Numbered from the stretch's first letter, positions 44,608 to 54,633 are shown. The stretch: DNA of 64,000 bases from CAZCTO01 sp964501725 (GCA_964501725.1 CAZCTO010000014.1:1-64000), one strand, 5' to 3'. Made by a program: numbers and translations. The notes: a model not told the origin generated them from the letters alone.

Positions 44608-44645
44608 AAAAAAACTGCCCGGCAACAAGATTTGCTACCGGGCAG
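44608..44645 (-). terminator. Terminator between rplS and rbgA
   Basis: CTGCCCGG (44645-44638 on the minus strand) pairs with CCGGGCAG (44622-44615) and seven T follow. It should end the upstream ribosomal transcript, leaving rbgA-rnhB-yraN to readthrough or to a promoter not recognised. Confidence 0.85.
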
Positions 44646-44664
44646 AACTTCCAAACGAATTGAA

Positions 44665-45018
44665 TTAACCGCGCTTAACGAGTTTCTCGGTGATCTTCGC
44701 CGCTTTACCGACACGATCACGTAAGTAATAAAGCTTAGCTCTTCTGACTTTACCCTTACGGACAATTTCAATTTTCTCAATCTTAGGAGAATGAACAGGC
44801 AATATTCTTTCTACTCCGACACCATAGGTAACTCTTCTTACTGTGATTGACTCAGACAGACCGCCGCCTTTACGAGCGATTACATATCCTTCGAAAATCT
44901 GTACGCGTTCTCTGGCGCCTTCTTTAATCTTCAGAAACACTTTGACATAATCACCGACGTCAACTTCGGGATAGCTGTTTCGCAGATTGTCCTGTTCGAC
45001 TGCTTTCACTAAATCCAT
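44665..45018 (-). CDS. rplS: Ribosomal protein L19
   Basis: L19 lies at the 30S-50S interface. The 117-residue product has the family sequence GDYVKVFLKIKEGARERVQ and the C-terminal KVRRAKLYYLRD. GAGGAGG precedes the ATG. A 134-base gap separates it from trmD and may hold an autoregulatory or promoter element; none was clear. It ends at a strong terminator. Confidence 0.98.
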   Translation of the reverse strand: MDLVKAVEQDNLRNSYPEVDVGDYVKVFLKIKEGARERVQIFEGYVIARKGGGLSESITVRRVTYGVGVERILPVHSPKIEKIEIVRKGKVRRAKLYYLRDRVGKAAKITEKLVKRG

Positions 45019-45152
45019 TATATGTTCCTCCTCTTCCGATAGATGTTCATGCCAGGATATGACAGCGGACCATCCCTTATAGCCTATAGAAGTTTATCAC
45101 AGCGTTAATGCTCACGCAAGTAGTAAATATTTGCTCGCTCCGGCAAAGGATA

Positions 45153-45920
45153 TCACTCTTGTGTCGGATTCAAAAAATCATTTGTCTTCTCGTTTCTGTC
45201 CCGATCTAAAAGATATTCCCATTCTTTGTTTGAGAGAGAAAGATGATTTAATAAATCCGGTCTTCTTTTCCAGGTTTCATAGAGGCCTTCCATGTGCCGC
45301 CATTCATTAATTCTGGCATGGTGCCCCTGTCTGAGGACTTCCGGGACAATAGCTCCGTGCCAGCTTTCCGGTTTGGTATACTGAGCAGATTCGAGTATTC
45401 CGTTCATGTGTGATTCATTCTCGTATGCTGACGAATCCGGAAGCACTCCGGATATCAATCTGGAGACAGCGTCAATAACAATACATGCGGCCGCTTCTCC
45501 GCCTGTAAGAACATAATCACCGATCGATATATCCTCATCTGCTATTTCATCAATGACTCTCTGATCCACACCCTCATAATGACCGCACAGCAGAATGATA
45601 TGCCCATGCTGACTTAGCTCAATTGCTTTTTTCTGGTTAAACAGTTTTCCCTTGGGAGATAAGTAAATCGTATGCGTTTTTTCAGGTGAATTTTGCTTTG
45701 CAGCGCTCCACGCCTGATACACCGGTTCACACATCATCAGCATGCCTTTGCCGCCGCCGTACAAACGGTCATCCACTTTACCAAAAGAATTTCCTGCGTA
45801 ATCCCGTATATCGATTGCTTCCAAAGTAATAAATCCGCTATTGCACGCCCGACCAATAATACTGGTCATAAGAAAATTGCGAACTTGATCGGGAAACAAC
45901 GTAAGTACCGAAAATATCAT
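45153..45920 (-). CDS. trmD: tRNA (guanine-37-N1)-methyltransferase
   Basis: TrmD methylates G37 of tRNAs and prevents frameshifting. It is a SPOUT methyltransferase. The 255-residue product has the knot residues LLCGHYEGVDQRV and DYVLTGGEAA, and an N-terminal FSVLTLFPDQV. It lies in the rpsP-khpA-rimM-trmD-rplS order. Confidence 0.97.
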   Translation of the reverse strand: MIFSVLTLFPDQVRNFLMTSIIGRACNSGFITLEAIDIRDYAGNSFGKVDDRLYGGGKGMLMMCEPVYQAWSAAKQNSPEKTHTIYLSPKGKLFNQKKAIELSQHGHIILLCGHYEGVDQRVIDEIADEDISIGDYVLTGGEAAACIVIDAVSRLISGVLPDSSAYENESHMNGILESAQYTKPESWHGAIVPEVLRQGHHARINEWRHMEGLYETWKRRPDLLNHLSLSNKEWEYLLDRDRNEKTNDFLNPTQE

Positions 45921-45941
45921 GATTTCGCCTCCAAAAGGAAA

Positions 45942-46469
45942 CTACGATTCATAAATGTCGTACAGTCCGTCCGGTAAGATCACATTCATTTTCTGACTCT
46001 TCAAATCAACATCCTTCACCACTGTTTTCAGAAAAGGGATCAACAGATCTGCTTTGTTTTCTCGTGAGACAACAATGATGTCACTTCCGGTAGATTGGAT
46101 GATCTCGGAAATTACACCAAGTTGTCCTTTCTGGTGGTCAATGACTGTAATTCCTTCCAAGTCAGCGATGAAATATCGGCCATCCGACAGACTTGCCGCT
46201 TTGGATCTTTCAACTGCAAGGAAACATCCGGAGAGTTTTCTGGCCTCATCGCGATCAGTCAAATCCATAATCGCACAAATTACCATATTGTTCTGTAACC
46301 GAGCCGAATTGAATTGAACATCACGTAGTTTTTTCTCTTTATCCGAAAGCAGGACAGCATTTTTTAAATCAATAAAACGGCGTGCATCATCCGTCAACGG
46401 AAGTATTTTTACTTCCCCGCGAATACCATGCACGCCGACTATTTTTCCGACTATCAGAAACTCTTTCAT
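45942..46469 (-). CDS. rimM: 16S rRNA processing protein RimM
   Basis: RimM binds S19 and helps mature the 30S head. The 175-residue product starts VGKIVGVHGIRGEVKI, the N-terminal family signature, and ends with a PRC-barrel including the conserved LIPF (about 145-148). It overlaps khpA by 4 bases. Confidence 0.95.
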   Translation of the reverse strand: MKEFLIVGKIVGVHGIRGEVKILPLTDDARRFIDLKNAVLLSDKEKKLRDVQFNSARLQNNMVICAIMDLTDRDEARKLSGCFLAVERSKAASLSDGRYFIADLEGITVIDHQKGQLGVISEIIQSTGSDIIVVSRENKADLLIPFLKTVVKDVDLKSQKMNVILPDGLYDIYES

Positions 46470-46696
46470 CCGATGATATCTACAATGACACGCTTCCCCT
46501 CACGGAGATATTTTGCCTTCATGATGGTACGAATGGCCTGAGCTCTTCTTCCGCCCTTACCGATTACTTTTCCCATGTCTTCGGGAGCTACGGACAATTC
46601 GAGAATAACCGTATTGCCTCTTTCGCTGTGCGTCACGGAAACATCTTCCGGCTTTGTTACGAGTGCTTTTGCTATCGATTCCAACAATTCATTCAT
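46466..46696 (-). CDS. khpA: KH-domain RNA-binding protein KhpA
   Basis: A small KH-domain protein that works with KhpB/Jag in RNA regulation of cell division. The 76-residue product has the KH motif VIGKGGRRAQAIRTI. I chose the ATG at 46696 because MNELLESIAKAL matches the family start. There is no clear ribosome site there; an in-frame ATG at 46732 sits too close to an AGGAGG. It is between rpsP and rimM, the conserved place. Confidence 0.9.
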   Translation of the reverse strand: MNELLESIAKALVTKPEDVSVTHSERGNTVILELSVAPEDMGKVIGKGGRRAQAIRTIMKAKYLREGKRVIVDIIG

Positions 46697-46768
46697 GTAC
46701 TGTTTGCAGGGGATCCCAAAGGGCTCCTGCATTCCTCCTCTCGATATGCACTTATGAATCAAAAGTAA

Positions 46769-47014
46769 TTACTGAATTGCTCCTGATCTCTTAAGCAGTG
46801 CCCGTACGGTATCCGTCGGCTGAGCACCATTCTTCATCCACTTCTGTGCTGCCTCATTGTCAATTTTGATTTCTTGCGGATCCGTAAGCGGATTATAAGT
46901 TCCGATCTCTTCAATGAATCTTCCGTCTCTGGGAAAACGCGAATCCGCGACAACCACACGGTAGAAAGGAGCCTTCTTCGCACCCATTCTCTTAAGTCTA
47001 ATTTTAACTGCCAT
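46769..47014 (-). CDS. rpsP: Ribosomal protein S16
   Basis: S16 stabilises the 30S body. The 81-residue product begins AVKIRLKRMGAKKAPFYRVVVADSR-like, the unmistakable family start. GGGAGG precedes the ATG. It follows ffh by about 90 bases. Confidence 0.98.
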   Translation of the reverse strand: MAVKIRLKRMGAKKAPFYRVVVADSRFPRDGRFIEEIGTYNPLTDPQEIKIDNEAAQKWMKNGAQPTDTVRALLKRSGAIQ

Positions 47015-47107
47015 CTTTTTTCCTCCCGGCTATCAGCCTGATATTTATCTTCACGCATGAATCTGCGTAAAAAACTGTTTATTCGAAAAGACCAACGCTA
47101 TCTTATC

Positions 47108-48442
47108 TCAGAAGGGCAATCCCTTCATTGGAAATCCGCCGCCTTTTCCCTTGCCCATTTTCGAAAATCGCTTCATCATCTGGGATGACTGCTCATATTG
47201 TCGAATCAGTTGATTAACTTGTTGTACTGATGTTCCTGACCCGGTTGCAATACGCTTACGCCGACTGGCATTAAGTATGTTCGGAAATCTTCTTTCTTTA
47301 AATGTCATAGAACGAATGATCGCCATGTTGATATCGATAATGTTCTCATCAACATCCTTATCCTTGATCTTAGCTCCTGCACCCGGAATCATTCCGATAA
47401 CATCTTTGATCGAGCCCATTTTCTTGATCTGCTCGAATTGAGATAGCATGTCTTCAAGATTAAAGGTGTTCTTAAGCAGACGATCCATCGTCTTTTTGGC
47501 AGACTCCTCATCGTAAGTCGTCTGCGCTTTTTCGATAAGAGAGAGCACGTCTCCCATACCCAATATTCGGCTGGCCATGCGGTCGGGATAATACTCTTCG
47601 ATATCTTCAACTTTCTCTCCGACACAAATAAGCTTAATCGGTTTACCGGTTATTTGCCGGATTGATAATGCGGCACCGCCCCGGGCGTCACCGTCAAGCT
47701 TGGTCATGATAAAACCATCCAGTCCGATGGCGCTCTCAAATGACTGGGCGACCGCGACGGCTTCCTGACCGATCATTGCATCTACAACAAGCAGTTTCTC
47801 GGTAGGCGTCACTACTTTACCGATCTGAATAAGTTCTTCCATCATTTCATCGTCAACTATAGTCCGGCCGGCCGTGTCAATAATCAATGTGTCGCACAAC
47901 ATATACTTTGCACGCTCAATCGCTTTGCGCGCGATAAGTTCAGCTGACTTTTCTTCCGGCATAATAAATGAAAGGACTCCGACTTTCTGAGCAAGAATCT
48001 CCAATTGCTTCGCCGCTGCGGGACGATGAACATCAACCGAAGCCAGCATGGGTTTCTTACCGCCGGCTTTGAGCATGCGACCCAATTTTGCGGCTGTAGT
48101 TGTTTTACCTGCACCTTGAAGACCATAAAGCATGATTACAGTGAACCCGGAAGGAGACACCGCTATTTTATTGGATTTGGATCCGAGCAATTCGATCAGA
48201 GAATCATGAACTATTTTGACTATTTGCTGACCCGGCGTCAGGCTTGCAAAAATCTCCTGCCCTTTACATTTTTCAGTCATGTCTGCAACAAAAGCCTTCA
48301 CTACGGAATAATTTACGTCGGCTTCCAACAGTGCCATTCTGATTTCTTTCATCATGTCTTGAATATCCTGATCCGTGACGCGTGCTTTACCCCGCATCCT
48401 GGAAACAATTCCCTGTAGTTTTGATGAAAGACTGTCAAACAT
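47108..48442 (-). CDS. ffh: Signal recognition particle protein Ffh
   Basis: Ffh binds signal sequences and 4.5S/6S-like SRP RNA and targets ribosomes to FtsY. The NG domain has GLQGAGKTT (107-115), DTAGR and TKLDGDARGG. The methionine-rich M domain follows, ending in a Gly/Lys-rich tail. The length of 444 residues is normal. It lies directly after ylxM. Confidence 0.98.
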   Translation of the reverse strand: MFDSLSSKLQGIVSRMRGKARVTDQDIQDMMKEIRMALLEADVNYSVVKAFVADMTEKCKGQEIFASLTPGQQIVKIVHDSLIELLGSKSNKIAVSPSGFTVIMLYGLQGAGKTTTAAKLGRMLKAGGKKPMLASVDVHRPAAAKQLEILAQKVGVLSFIMPEEKSAELIARKAIERAKYMLCDTLIIDTAGRTIVDDEMMEELIQIGKVVTPTEKLLVVDAMIGQEAVAVAQSFESAIGLDGFIMTKLDGDARGGAALSIRQITGKPIKLICVGEKVEDIEEYYPDRMASRILGMGDVLSLIEKAQTTYDEESAKKTMDRLLKNTFNLEDMLSQFEQIKKMGSIKDVIGMIPGAGAKIKDKDVDENIIDINMAIIRSMTFKERRFPNILNASRRKRIATGSGTSVQQVNQLIRQYEQSSQMMKRFSKMGKGKGGGFPMKGLPF

Positions 48443-48457
48443 AAACTGATTCCTTAT

Positions 48458-48778
48458 CTATAGTTTTCCGCTGAGATCCCTGAGAATATCAGCGGCACTA
48501 TTCATATCATTATTGGATAGTGCAGTCAGCGCTTCATTAATTGAATTTTTTTGCTCTGTAAACCGTTTCAATAGTCCGAGCTTGTCCTCATATCGATTGA
48601 GCGAAATCAGACCTCTTTGTATCGAATCGTGAACAGCCTGCCTGGATATACCTTCCTGTTCGGCAATCTCTGCCAGAGACATATCTTCGGAATAATGCAA
48701 TTCCAAATTTGACCTTGTTCTCTCTGTCAAAAGCTGTCCATAAAAGTCCAATAACATGCAGGCATCAAATTGATTCAT
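48458..48778 (-). CDS. ylxM: YlxM-family helix-turn-helix protein
   Basis: The 106-residue product has a sigma-70 region 4-like helix-turn-helix (SLAEIAEQEGISRQAVHDSI). YlxM stimulates SRP function in some Gram-positives. The ATG at 48778 follows GGGAGG by six bases; an in-frame codon at 48814 lacks a site. It stands between ftsY and ffh, the conserved position. Confidence 0.93.
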   Translation of the reverse strand: MNQFDACMLLDFYGQLLTERTRSNLELHYSEDMSLAEIAEQEGISRQAVHDSIQRGLISLNRYEDKLGLLKRFTEQKNSINEALTALSNNDMNSAADILRDLSGKL

Positions 48779-48882
48779 GAGAGCCTCCCGACTGCTCCGA
48801 TGAATATACATCAATCAGATTTATATGTCAAGTATATATGCTTGTCGGCATCAAAAACAGATCATCAATAATATGAAACCGA

Positions 48883-49800
48883 CTATAGCGAGTCCGGAAG
48901 CAAAGAAGAAACAAAAATTTCCGGATCAAAATCAACCAGGTCTTCCACCCCTTCGCCCAGCCCCGCAAGAAGAATGGGTGATTTTGCGGAAAAAGCTACG
49001 GCAACCGCAACACCGCCTTTTGCGCTGCCATCCAATTTGGTTATTCCTATTCCGCTCAGTTTCACAACCTGGGAAAAAACCTCCGCCTGGATCACAGCAT
49101 TTTGACCTGTTGTTGCATCAATGATGAGTATAGGGCTAATTTTTGCCGACGGCGCTTCACGTTCAATAATTCTGGATATTTTGGAGAGCTCATCCATCAG
49201 ATTTTGCTTATTATGAAGTCGCCCTGCTGTATCTATGATGAGTACATCGACCTTCCTTGCGATAGCTGCGTGAATCGCATCATAGCATACCGATGCCGGA
49301 TCTGTGCCTTCTGCCTGAGATATAACGGGCGTATTTGTGATATTTCCCCAAACGGTCAGCTGCTCAATGGCTGCCGCTCTAAAAGTATCCGCGGCGGCCA
49401 TCATTACTTTCTTGCCCTGATTCTTAAATCTCATACAGAGCTTCCCTGCAGTTGTTGTTTTCCCGGTTCCATTCACACCCACAAGTAAAATTATGTTCAA
49501 AGAGTTTTCTTCAATATTCAGAATTTGCTTATCGCCCAGAATACTCAGGATTTCCTGTTTCATGACGTGAATGACTGCAGGCTCAGAATCATCGCCGGTC
49601 TCTTTTATGGACTTCCGAACAGAATCCATGATGCTAAGGCTAGCTCCGACACCGACGTCGGCTTGCACAAGAAGCGCTTCAAGTTCCTCAAGCCTCTCCT
49701 CATTGTACCGACCGAATCCGGCAGATATCCTCGTGATTCCTTCGGTAACAAATCCTCTGGTTTTGGACAATCCGGCTCGAAACATATTGAAAATATTCAT
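48883..49800 (-). CDS. ftsY: SRP receptor GTPase FtsY
   Basis: FtsY receives the SRP-ribosome complex at the membrane. The 305-residue product has only a short N-terminal A region before the NG domain. GVNGTGKTT (108-116), DTAGRLHN and TKLDGSAKGG are visible. The ATG at 49800 follows GGAGG by five bases. It lies 41 bases after smc. Confidence 0.97.
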   Translation of the reverse strand: MNIFNMFRAGLSKTRGFVTEGITRISAGFGRYNEERLEELEALLVQADVGVGASLSIMDSVRKSIKETGDDSEPAVIHVMKQEILSILGDKQILNIEENSLNIILLVGVNGTGKTTTAGKLCMRFKNQGKKVMMAAADTFRAAAIEQLTVWGNITNTPVISQAEGTDPASVCYDAIHAAIARKVDVLIIDTAGRLHNKQNLMDELSKISRIIEREAPSAKISPILIIDATTGQNAVIQAEVFSQVVKLSGIGITKLDGSAKGGVAVAVAFSAKSPILLAGLGEGVEDLVDFDPEIFVSSLLPDSL

Positions 49801-49841
49801 TTGTTCCTCCATTTGATAATGCATCTGCTCATGAAAATAAT

Positions 49842-52800
49842 CTACGAATCTCCCAGTCGCATGGAGAGTATCTTTGAAATGCCCCTCTCCTGCATCGTAA
49901 CTCCGTACATTCTATCACATGCTTCCATTGTTCCTTTTCGATGAGTAACCAGAATGAACTGAGATTTAGCGGTGTATTTGCGTACAAAATCGGTAAAACG
50001 ATTTACATTAACATCGTCCAGCGCTGCTTCAACCTCATCAAGAACACAAAAGGGTGATGGTCTGAGCTGAAGGATTGCAAACAATATCGCAATTGCCGTT
50101 AAGCACCGTTCACCGCCCGACAAAAGCGAGAGACTTTGAAGTCTCTTTCCGGGCGGCTGCGCACGAATATCAATTCCGCAACCCAAAATATCCTCTTGAT
50201 CCTCCAAAATGATCTCCGCTGTCCCACCGTTAAACAGATCCGAAAAAACGACTTTGAAATTCTCATTAATCTGTTGAAAGTGAGTTAAAAATTGCTGACG
50301 CATCTCGACAATCAAATCATCGATAACGCCCTGCAGGTTGATTCTGGCAAGCTCAATATCATTTTTTTGGGCCGTCATAAACGTATACCGCTCATTTACT
50401 CGCTCAAATTCTTCGAGCGCATTCATATTCACAGGACCGATTTCTTTCAGTTCATTTCTTAGTTCAAGCAGTTTTTTCTGTATTGGCTGTACATTATAAA
50501 TTTCAAGACGAAATGATTGGGCATTGTCATAGGTTATTTCATGATCTTCCCATAACCTGTTCTTCAGGTCGTCAATCTCAGCAGTGTAACGCTCCCTCTT
50601 TGCTTCAAGCCGGGTTTGCTCATTCTGAAACTGGGTAAGTCTGGAAGATTCCGATGAAAGCTTGTCAATGAACCCGGATAGTTGATGTTCAATTTCTTCC
50701 TTTTCAAGCATAAGATTCTTGATATCGGAAATAATTCGCTCCTCTTTTCCGGTCAATTCCTGCTTGGAAAGAAGTTTGCTTTCTTCCTCGGATTTAAGAA
50801 GTTCAACTTCTATTTTTGCCTGTTCACGCTCTTCAATCAACTTTCTGAGCCCTTCAGAATGATTGTTTTTCTCGCGGTTGATCATATCGCAAATTTCTTT
50901 CGCGCCTTGTATGGATATCTCGAGCGATTCAACGGAAATTTTCAAATCACCGATTTCAGATCTGACTTCATCCAGCTCTTCCTGAACGGATCTCTGCATT
51001 TGATCATTTTCAGTGATTGATCTACGAATACGAGCCAACTCGTTTTCACTTTCGTTAACGGATTGCAGCAATTCATCGCGATCCTTCTGAGTGGCCAACC
51101 GTTTGGCAGAAATCCCCTCCAGTTCCTTTTCAACAAGGCCGAGGCGATGCAGTAACTTATCAATATCAATCTTTCGCTTATCGAGCTCAGATTCTTTCTT
51201 GATCTTACTCAGCTCAAGGTTTCGTATCTTCTCATCCAATGCTGCATGTGCCTGTGCAATGTTTTTAATTTCGGACTCCGCATCATTACTTTTATTCTTC
51301 AGCAATTCAATTTCGCCAGTCAGTTTTCCGGTTCTGACGCCCAATTCTTCCAATTCTCTTGCACGACCCAACAGACTTGTTCCCTGTCTTCGGATGCTGC
51401 CGCCGGTCAATGAACCGCCTGTATTAACAACATCCCCCTCAAGAGTCACTATCTTGAATGAGAATCCGGTTGAACGAGCTGTTTTAACCGCATTATCCAA
51501 ACGGTCAAAAATCGCAATTCTTCCTAAAAGGTTGCCGACAATACCTGAAATGGAATCATCAAAGCGGATTAAATCAGCAGCTATTCCGATGAAGCCTTTT
51601 GCTTCCTTCATTATTTTAGCGGCTGATGGTTCCGGTTCTCTGTTGCGGATCGTATTAATCGGAAGAAATGTTGCCCGCCCAAGCTTATTTTTTTTCAAAT
51701 GATCAATCAACTTCTCGGCGTCTTTATCCGTGGCAGTAACTATGTTGTGCATGGCTTGGCCTAACGCAATTTCGATCGCAGTTTCATACTCTTTCGGCAC
51801 ACGTATTAATTCTCCGAGAATACCGACAATCAACGAAGAAATTTCCGCATTCTCCGCGGCATCCGACATCAGTCTGCGAACGGGTTCCTGATAACCTTCT
51901 CTGCTCTTTTCCAGTTCTTCGAGCGTCTTTATCCGGAAGTTTACATTGTCAAGTTCGCGACCTTTTTGCTCAAGCAATTTGAACGTTTCTGCTGCTCCCA
52001 GACGTATTTCAGAAAGTTTCCCGGAAACTGCAGAAAATTCTCCGGTCATCCGGGAAAATTCTTTATTAATGACTTGAAGCTCTGTTTGAGCGTCTTCATA
52101 TACTGCATTCTGAGTATCCTTTTCGGAAATAATCGTTACCCGATCTTCCGACAGATTCTTAATCCTGGAATCCATAATTAAGACTTCCGAAGACAGGCGT
52201 TGAGAGTGCTCTCTATACTCGAATAATTCTCCGGAAATCTCCTCCATGCGAGCACGTAAAGAGCTTTTCTTTTTTTGGGAAAGATCCATAGAAGACAATG
52301 TCTCCGTCATTTCCTTCTCTTTAGTCACAAGCTCGCTCAAAAACTTGTCTTTCTGTTTTTTGAGTGTTTCTATTTTTTTACTCTGAGAAGAAAACTCATG
52401 ATCCAGTCTTTCGATTTCCGACTGAAAATTCTGATCATTATTCTTATCGTTAAGAAGTCTTGCGGAAAGTTGCTTGCGACGGTCCGATAAAACTGCAATA
52501 GAACTCATGATCGCATGCATTTCATCCGTAACAGCTGATTTCTTTTCGCGAGCTTCTTCAAGTAAATCCTCGATTTGACTGGATTTCTCGGTTAACTCAC
52601 GGTTCTGATTGCGTAATCTGATGATTGAGTCTTCGTGAATTCGAACCTCTTCGGCTACCGAGGCGGCATCCTGATCGGACGCGGAAAGAAAGGCACGATT
52701 ACGATCAATAAGTTGGAGTGACAACCCGATGTCAAGTTCTTTCCACTCGTCATAGAGCCGATGATAATGTTTTGCCTTTTTGGCTTGATCTTCCAACGGC

Positions 52801-53408
52801 TCGATCTGTTCAGAGAGTTCAGCCAGAATATCTGTAATACGAATTAAATTTTGCTCTGTTGAAAGAAGCTTTCTCTCCGCTTCCTCTTTTCGCGCTTTAT
52901 ATTTAACTATTCCGGATGCTTCTTCGATGACTTTCCTTCTGTCTTCAGACTTTGAGCTCAAAATTTCGTCAATTCTTCCTTGGCCGACGATTGAATAACC
53001 GTCTTTACCCAGTCCTGTATCCATAAAAAGGCGTAAAATATCTTTTAATCGGCAGTTTACATGGTTAATCTGATACTCGCTCTCCCCGGACCGATAAAGT
53101 CTTCGGGAAACCTGAACTTCGGAGTAATCGATCTCAAGGACACCATCTGAATTATCAATTGTAATGGATACTTCGGCATAATTCATCGCACGTCTTGACT
53201 GGGTTCCGTTAAAAATGACATCTTCCATTTTTCCGCCACGCAACGTGCGAACACTCTGCTCGCCGAGTACCCAACGAATTGCATCGGTAACATTTGATTT
53301 TCCGCTTCCGTTAGGTCCGACAATAGCAGTCATGCCCTTATCAAATTCAATGAGTGTATATTCAGGGAAAGATTTAAAGCCTTGAATTTCGATTTTTTTA
53401 AGATGCAT
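49842..53408 (-). CDS. smc: Chromosome partition protein SMC
   Basis: SMC is the ATPase of the condensin-like SMC-ScpAB complex. The 1188-residue product has Walker A GPNGSGKSNVTDA (32-44), two long coiled coils, and a central hinge (about 500-670) with the conserved glycine-rich GGSLTGGS. The signature LSGGERCLTA and Walker B FCVLDEVEAALDD come near the C-terminus. scpA and scpB are not in the window. It follows rnc by 121 bases. Confidence 0.98.
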   Translation of the reverse strand: MHLKKIEIQGFKSFPEYTLIEFDKGMTAIVGPNGSGKSNVTDAIRWVLGEQSVRTLRGGKMEDVIFNGTQSRRAMNYAEVSITIDNSDGVLEIDYSEVQVSRRLYRSGESEYQINHVNCRLKDILRLFMDTGLGKDGYSIVGQGRIDEILSSKSEDRRKVIEEASGIVKYKARKEEAERKLLSTEQNLIRITDILAELSEQIEPLEDQAKKAKHYHRLYDEWKELDIGLSLQLIDRNRAFLSASDQDAASVAEEVRIHEDSIIRLRNQNRELTEKSSQIEDLLEEAREKKSAVTDEMHAIMSSIAVLSDRRKQLSARLLNDKNNDQNFQSEIERLDHEFSSQSKKIETLKKQKDKFLSELVTKEKEMTETLSSMDLSQKKKSSLRARMEEISGELFEYREHSQRLSSEVLIMDSRIKNLSEDRVTIISEKDTQNAVYEDAQTELQVINKEFSRMTGEFSAVSGKLSEIRLGAAETFKLLEQKGRELDNVNFRIKTLEELEKSREGYQEPVRRLMSDAAENAEISSLIVGILGELIRVPKEYETAIEIALGQAMHNIVTATDKDAEKLIDHLKKNKLGRATFLPINTIRNREPEPSAAKIMKEAKGFIGIAADLIRFDDSISGIVGNLLGRIAIFDRLDNAVKTARSTGFSFKIVTLEGDVVNTGGSLTGGSIRRQGTSLLGRARELEELGVRTGKLTGEIELLKNKSNDAESEIKNIAQAHAALDEKIRNLELSKIKKESELDKRKIDIDKLLHRLGLVEKELEGISAKRLATQKDRDELLQSVNESENELARIRRSITENDQMQRSVQEELDEVRSEIGDLKISVESLEISIQGAKEICDMINREKNNHSEGLRKLIEEREQAKIEVELLKSEEESKLLSKQELTGKEERIISDIKNLMLEKEEIEHQLSGFIDKLSSESSRLTQFQNEQTRLEAKRERYTAEIDDLKNRLWEDHEITYDNAQSFRLEIYNVQPIQKKLLELRNELKEIGPVNMNALEEFERVNERYTFMTAQKNDIELARINLQGVIDDLIVEMRQQFLTHFQQINENFKVVFSDLFNGGTAEIILEDQEDILGCGIDIRAQPPGKRLQSLSLLSGGERCLTAIAILFAILQLRPSPFCVLDEVEAALDDVNVNRFTDFVRKYTAKSQFILVTHRKGTMEACDRMYGVTMQERGISKILSMRLGDS

Positions 53409-53529
53409 TCAAATGGTTCCTTCCATCATTGTCAAATGAAATTATATACCAATCCGGACATAAAATGAAATGAACATCCAAGTGAAACAAGCAATTTGAA
53501 ATTAGTATTGATTCAGTTTCTCGAGCACA

Positions 53530-54240
53530 TCAGCTTTCCAGGCTTTTCATAGCCGATTTTGCTGCTTCTTGCTCCGCCTGTTTTTTACTGCGGCCGATTC
53601 CTGTTCCAATCACAATTCCGTCACGGATTACCGTTGCCGTAAATACTTTATCGTGCACAGGTCCTGATTCGCTCTCTATTTTGAATTCAATACTTTTGTC
53701 TTTGGTCATCCCCTGAAAATACTCAATTAACTTGCTTTTGTAATCGAAAACAATCTTTCCGGAAAGAGCAGCATCAATCGGAGCGGACAAAACTCTCAGA
53801 ATAACCCTCCTGGCGGCTTCAAAACCGCCGTCTATATAAACAGAAGCAAATATCGCCTCCATTGCGTTAGCGAGGTTTGAAGGCTTCTCACGCCCGTTCG
53901 TCGACATTTCGCCACGGCCCAATAGAATCAGATCCCCTATGCCCAGTTCTTTTGCTTTTTGAGTTAGCGTTGCCTCACAAACAATAAGTGCTCTTGTTTT
54001 GGATAAGTATCCTTCACTCTTTCCGGAACTTCTTTTATAAAGTTCATCAGCAATCACAAAATCCAGAATGCCGTCACCCAAGAATTCGAGTTTCTCATTA
54101 TCATCCAGTTTCAATTCTCTGGATTCGTATGCAAACGAAGCATGAGTCAAAGCCAAAATCAGATTCCGCTTATTAGTATAGGAATAGCCCAATCGATTTT
54201 CCAAAAGAGCAAGTCGTTCATAAGCAATTAATGAAAGCAT
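53530..54240 (-). CDS. rnc: Ribonuclease III
   Basis: RNase III cuts double-stranded RNA in rRNA precursors and mRNAs. The 236-residue product has the catalytic signature NEKLEFLGDGIL (48-59) and a C-terminal double-stranded-RNA-binding domain (about 165-234). It lies between acpP and smc. A terminator separates it from acpP, so it may rely on readthrough. Confidence 0.97.
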   Translation of the reverse strand: MLSLIAYERLALLENRLGYSYTNKRNLILALTHASFAYESRELKLDDNEKLEFLGDGILDFVIADELYKRSSGKSEGYLSKTRALIVCEATLTQKAKELGIGDLILLGRGEMSTNGREKPSNLANAMEAIFASVYIDGGFEAARRVILRVLSAPIDAALSGKIVFDYKSKLIEYFQGMTKDKSIEFKIESESGPVHDKVFTATVIRDGIVIGTGIGRSKKQAEQEAAKSAMKSLES

Positions 54241-54274
54241 CTTATCTCCGATCCTTTATCAACACTATAAAAGC

Positions 54275-54296
54275 AAAAAGCTCCCATACGGGAGCT
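54275..54296 (-). terminator. Terminator of acpP
   Basis: AGCTCCC (54296-54290 on the minus strand) pairs with GGGAGCT (54285-54279) around a 4-base loop, followed by TTTTT. It lies 25 bases after the acpP stop. Confidence 0.8.
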
Positions 54297-54320
54297 CATT
54301 TGCATCAGCACATAATGGAA

Positions 54321-54560
54321 TCAAGAATTTGCCTTGATAAAATCAATTGCATCCCCAACTGTCTTAATGCGCTCCGCTTCTTCGTCCGGAATCGAAATGC
54401 CAAACTCCTGCTCCATGGCCATAACCAGTTCGACCATGTCAAGAGAATCCGCATTCAGATCATCAATCAAGCTTGACTCCAAGCTTATGGTATCTCCCTC
54501 TACGCCTAATTGTTCAACAAGAATACCCTTTACACTCTCAAAAATTGGATCACCTGACAT
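54321..54560 (-). CDS. acpP: Acyl carrier protein
   Basis: ACP carries growing fatty acyl chains on a phosphopantetheine arm attached at Ser39 in the ADSLDMVE motif. The 79-residue acidic product is of normal length. A good promoter lies upstream (54605-54633) and a terminator follows, so it is likely a strongly expressed single-gene unit. Confidence 0.98.
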   Translation of the reverse strand: MSGDPIFESVKGILVEQLGVEGDTISLESSLIDDLNADSLDMVELVMAMEQEFGISIPDEEAERIKTVGDAIDFIKANS

Positions 54561-54604
54561 CTGTATACCTCCTGAATGATTGTCTGAACAATCTACATAT
54601 ATTG

Positions 54605-54633
54605 TTTGTATCTGAACCTAAATGAAATGTCAA
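54605..54633 (-). promoter_or_regulatory. Promoter of acpP
   Basis: On the minus strand a perfect TTGACA (54633-54628), a 17-base spacer and TACAAA (54610-54605) lie 45 bases before the acpP start. Confidence 0.68.

Noticed and set aside
51091..51702. 203-codon open frame antisense to smc
   Set aside because: A Ser/Arg-rich shadow of the SMC hinge region without protein-like features.
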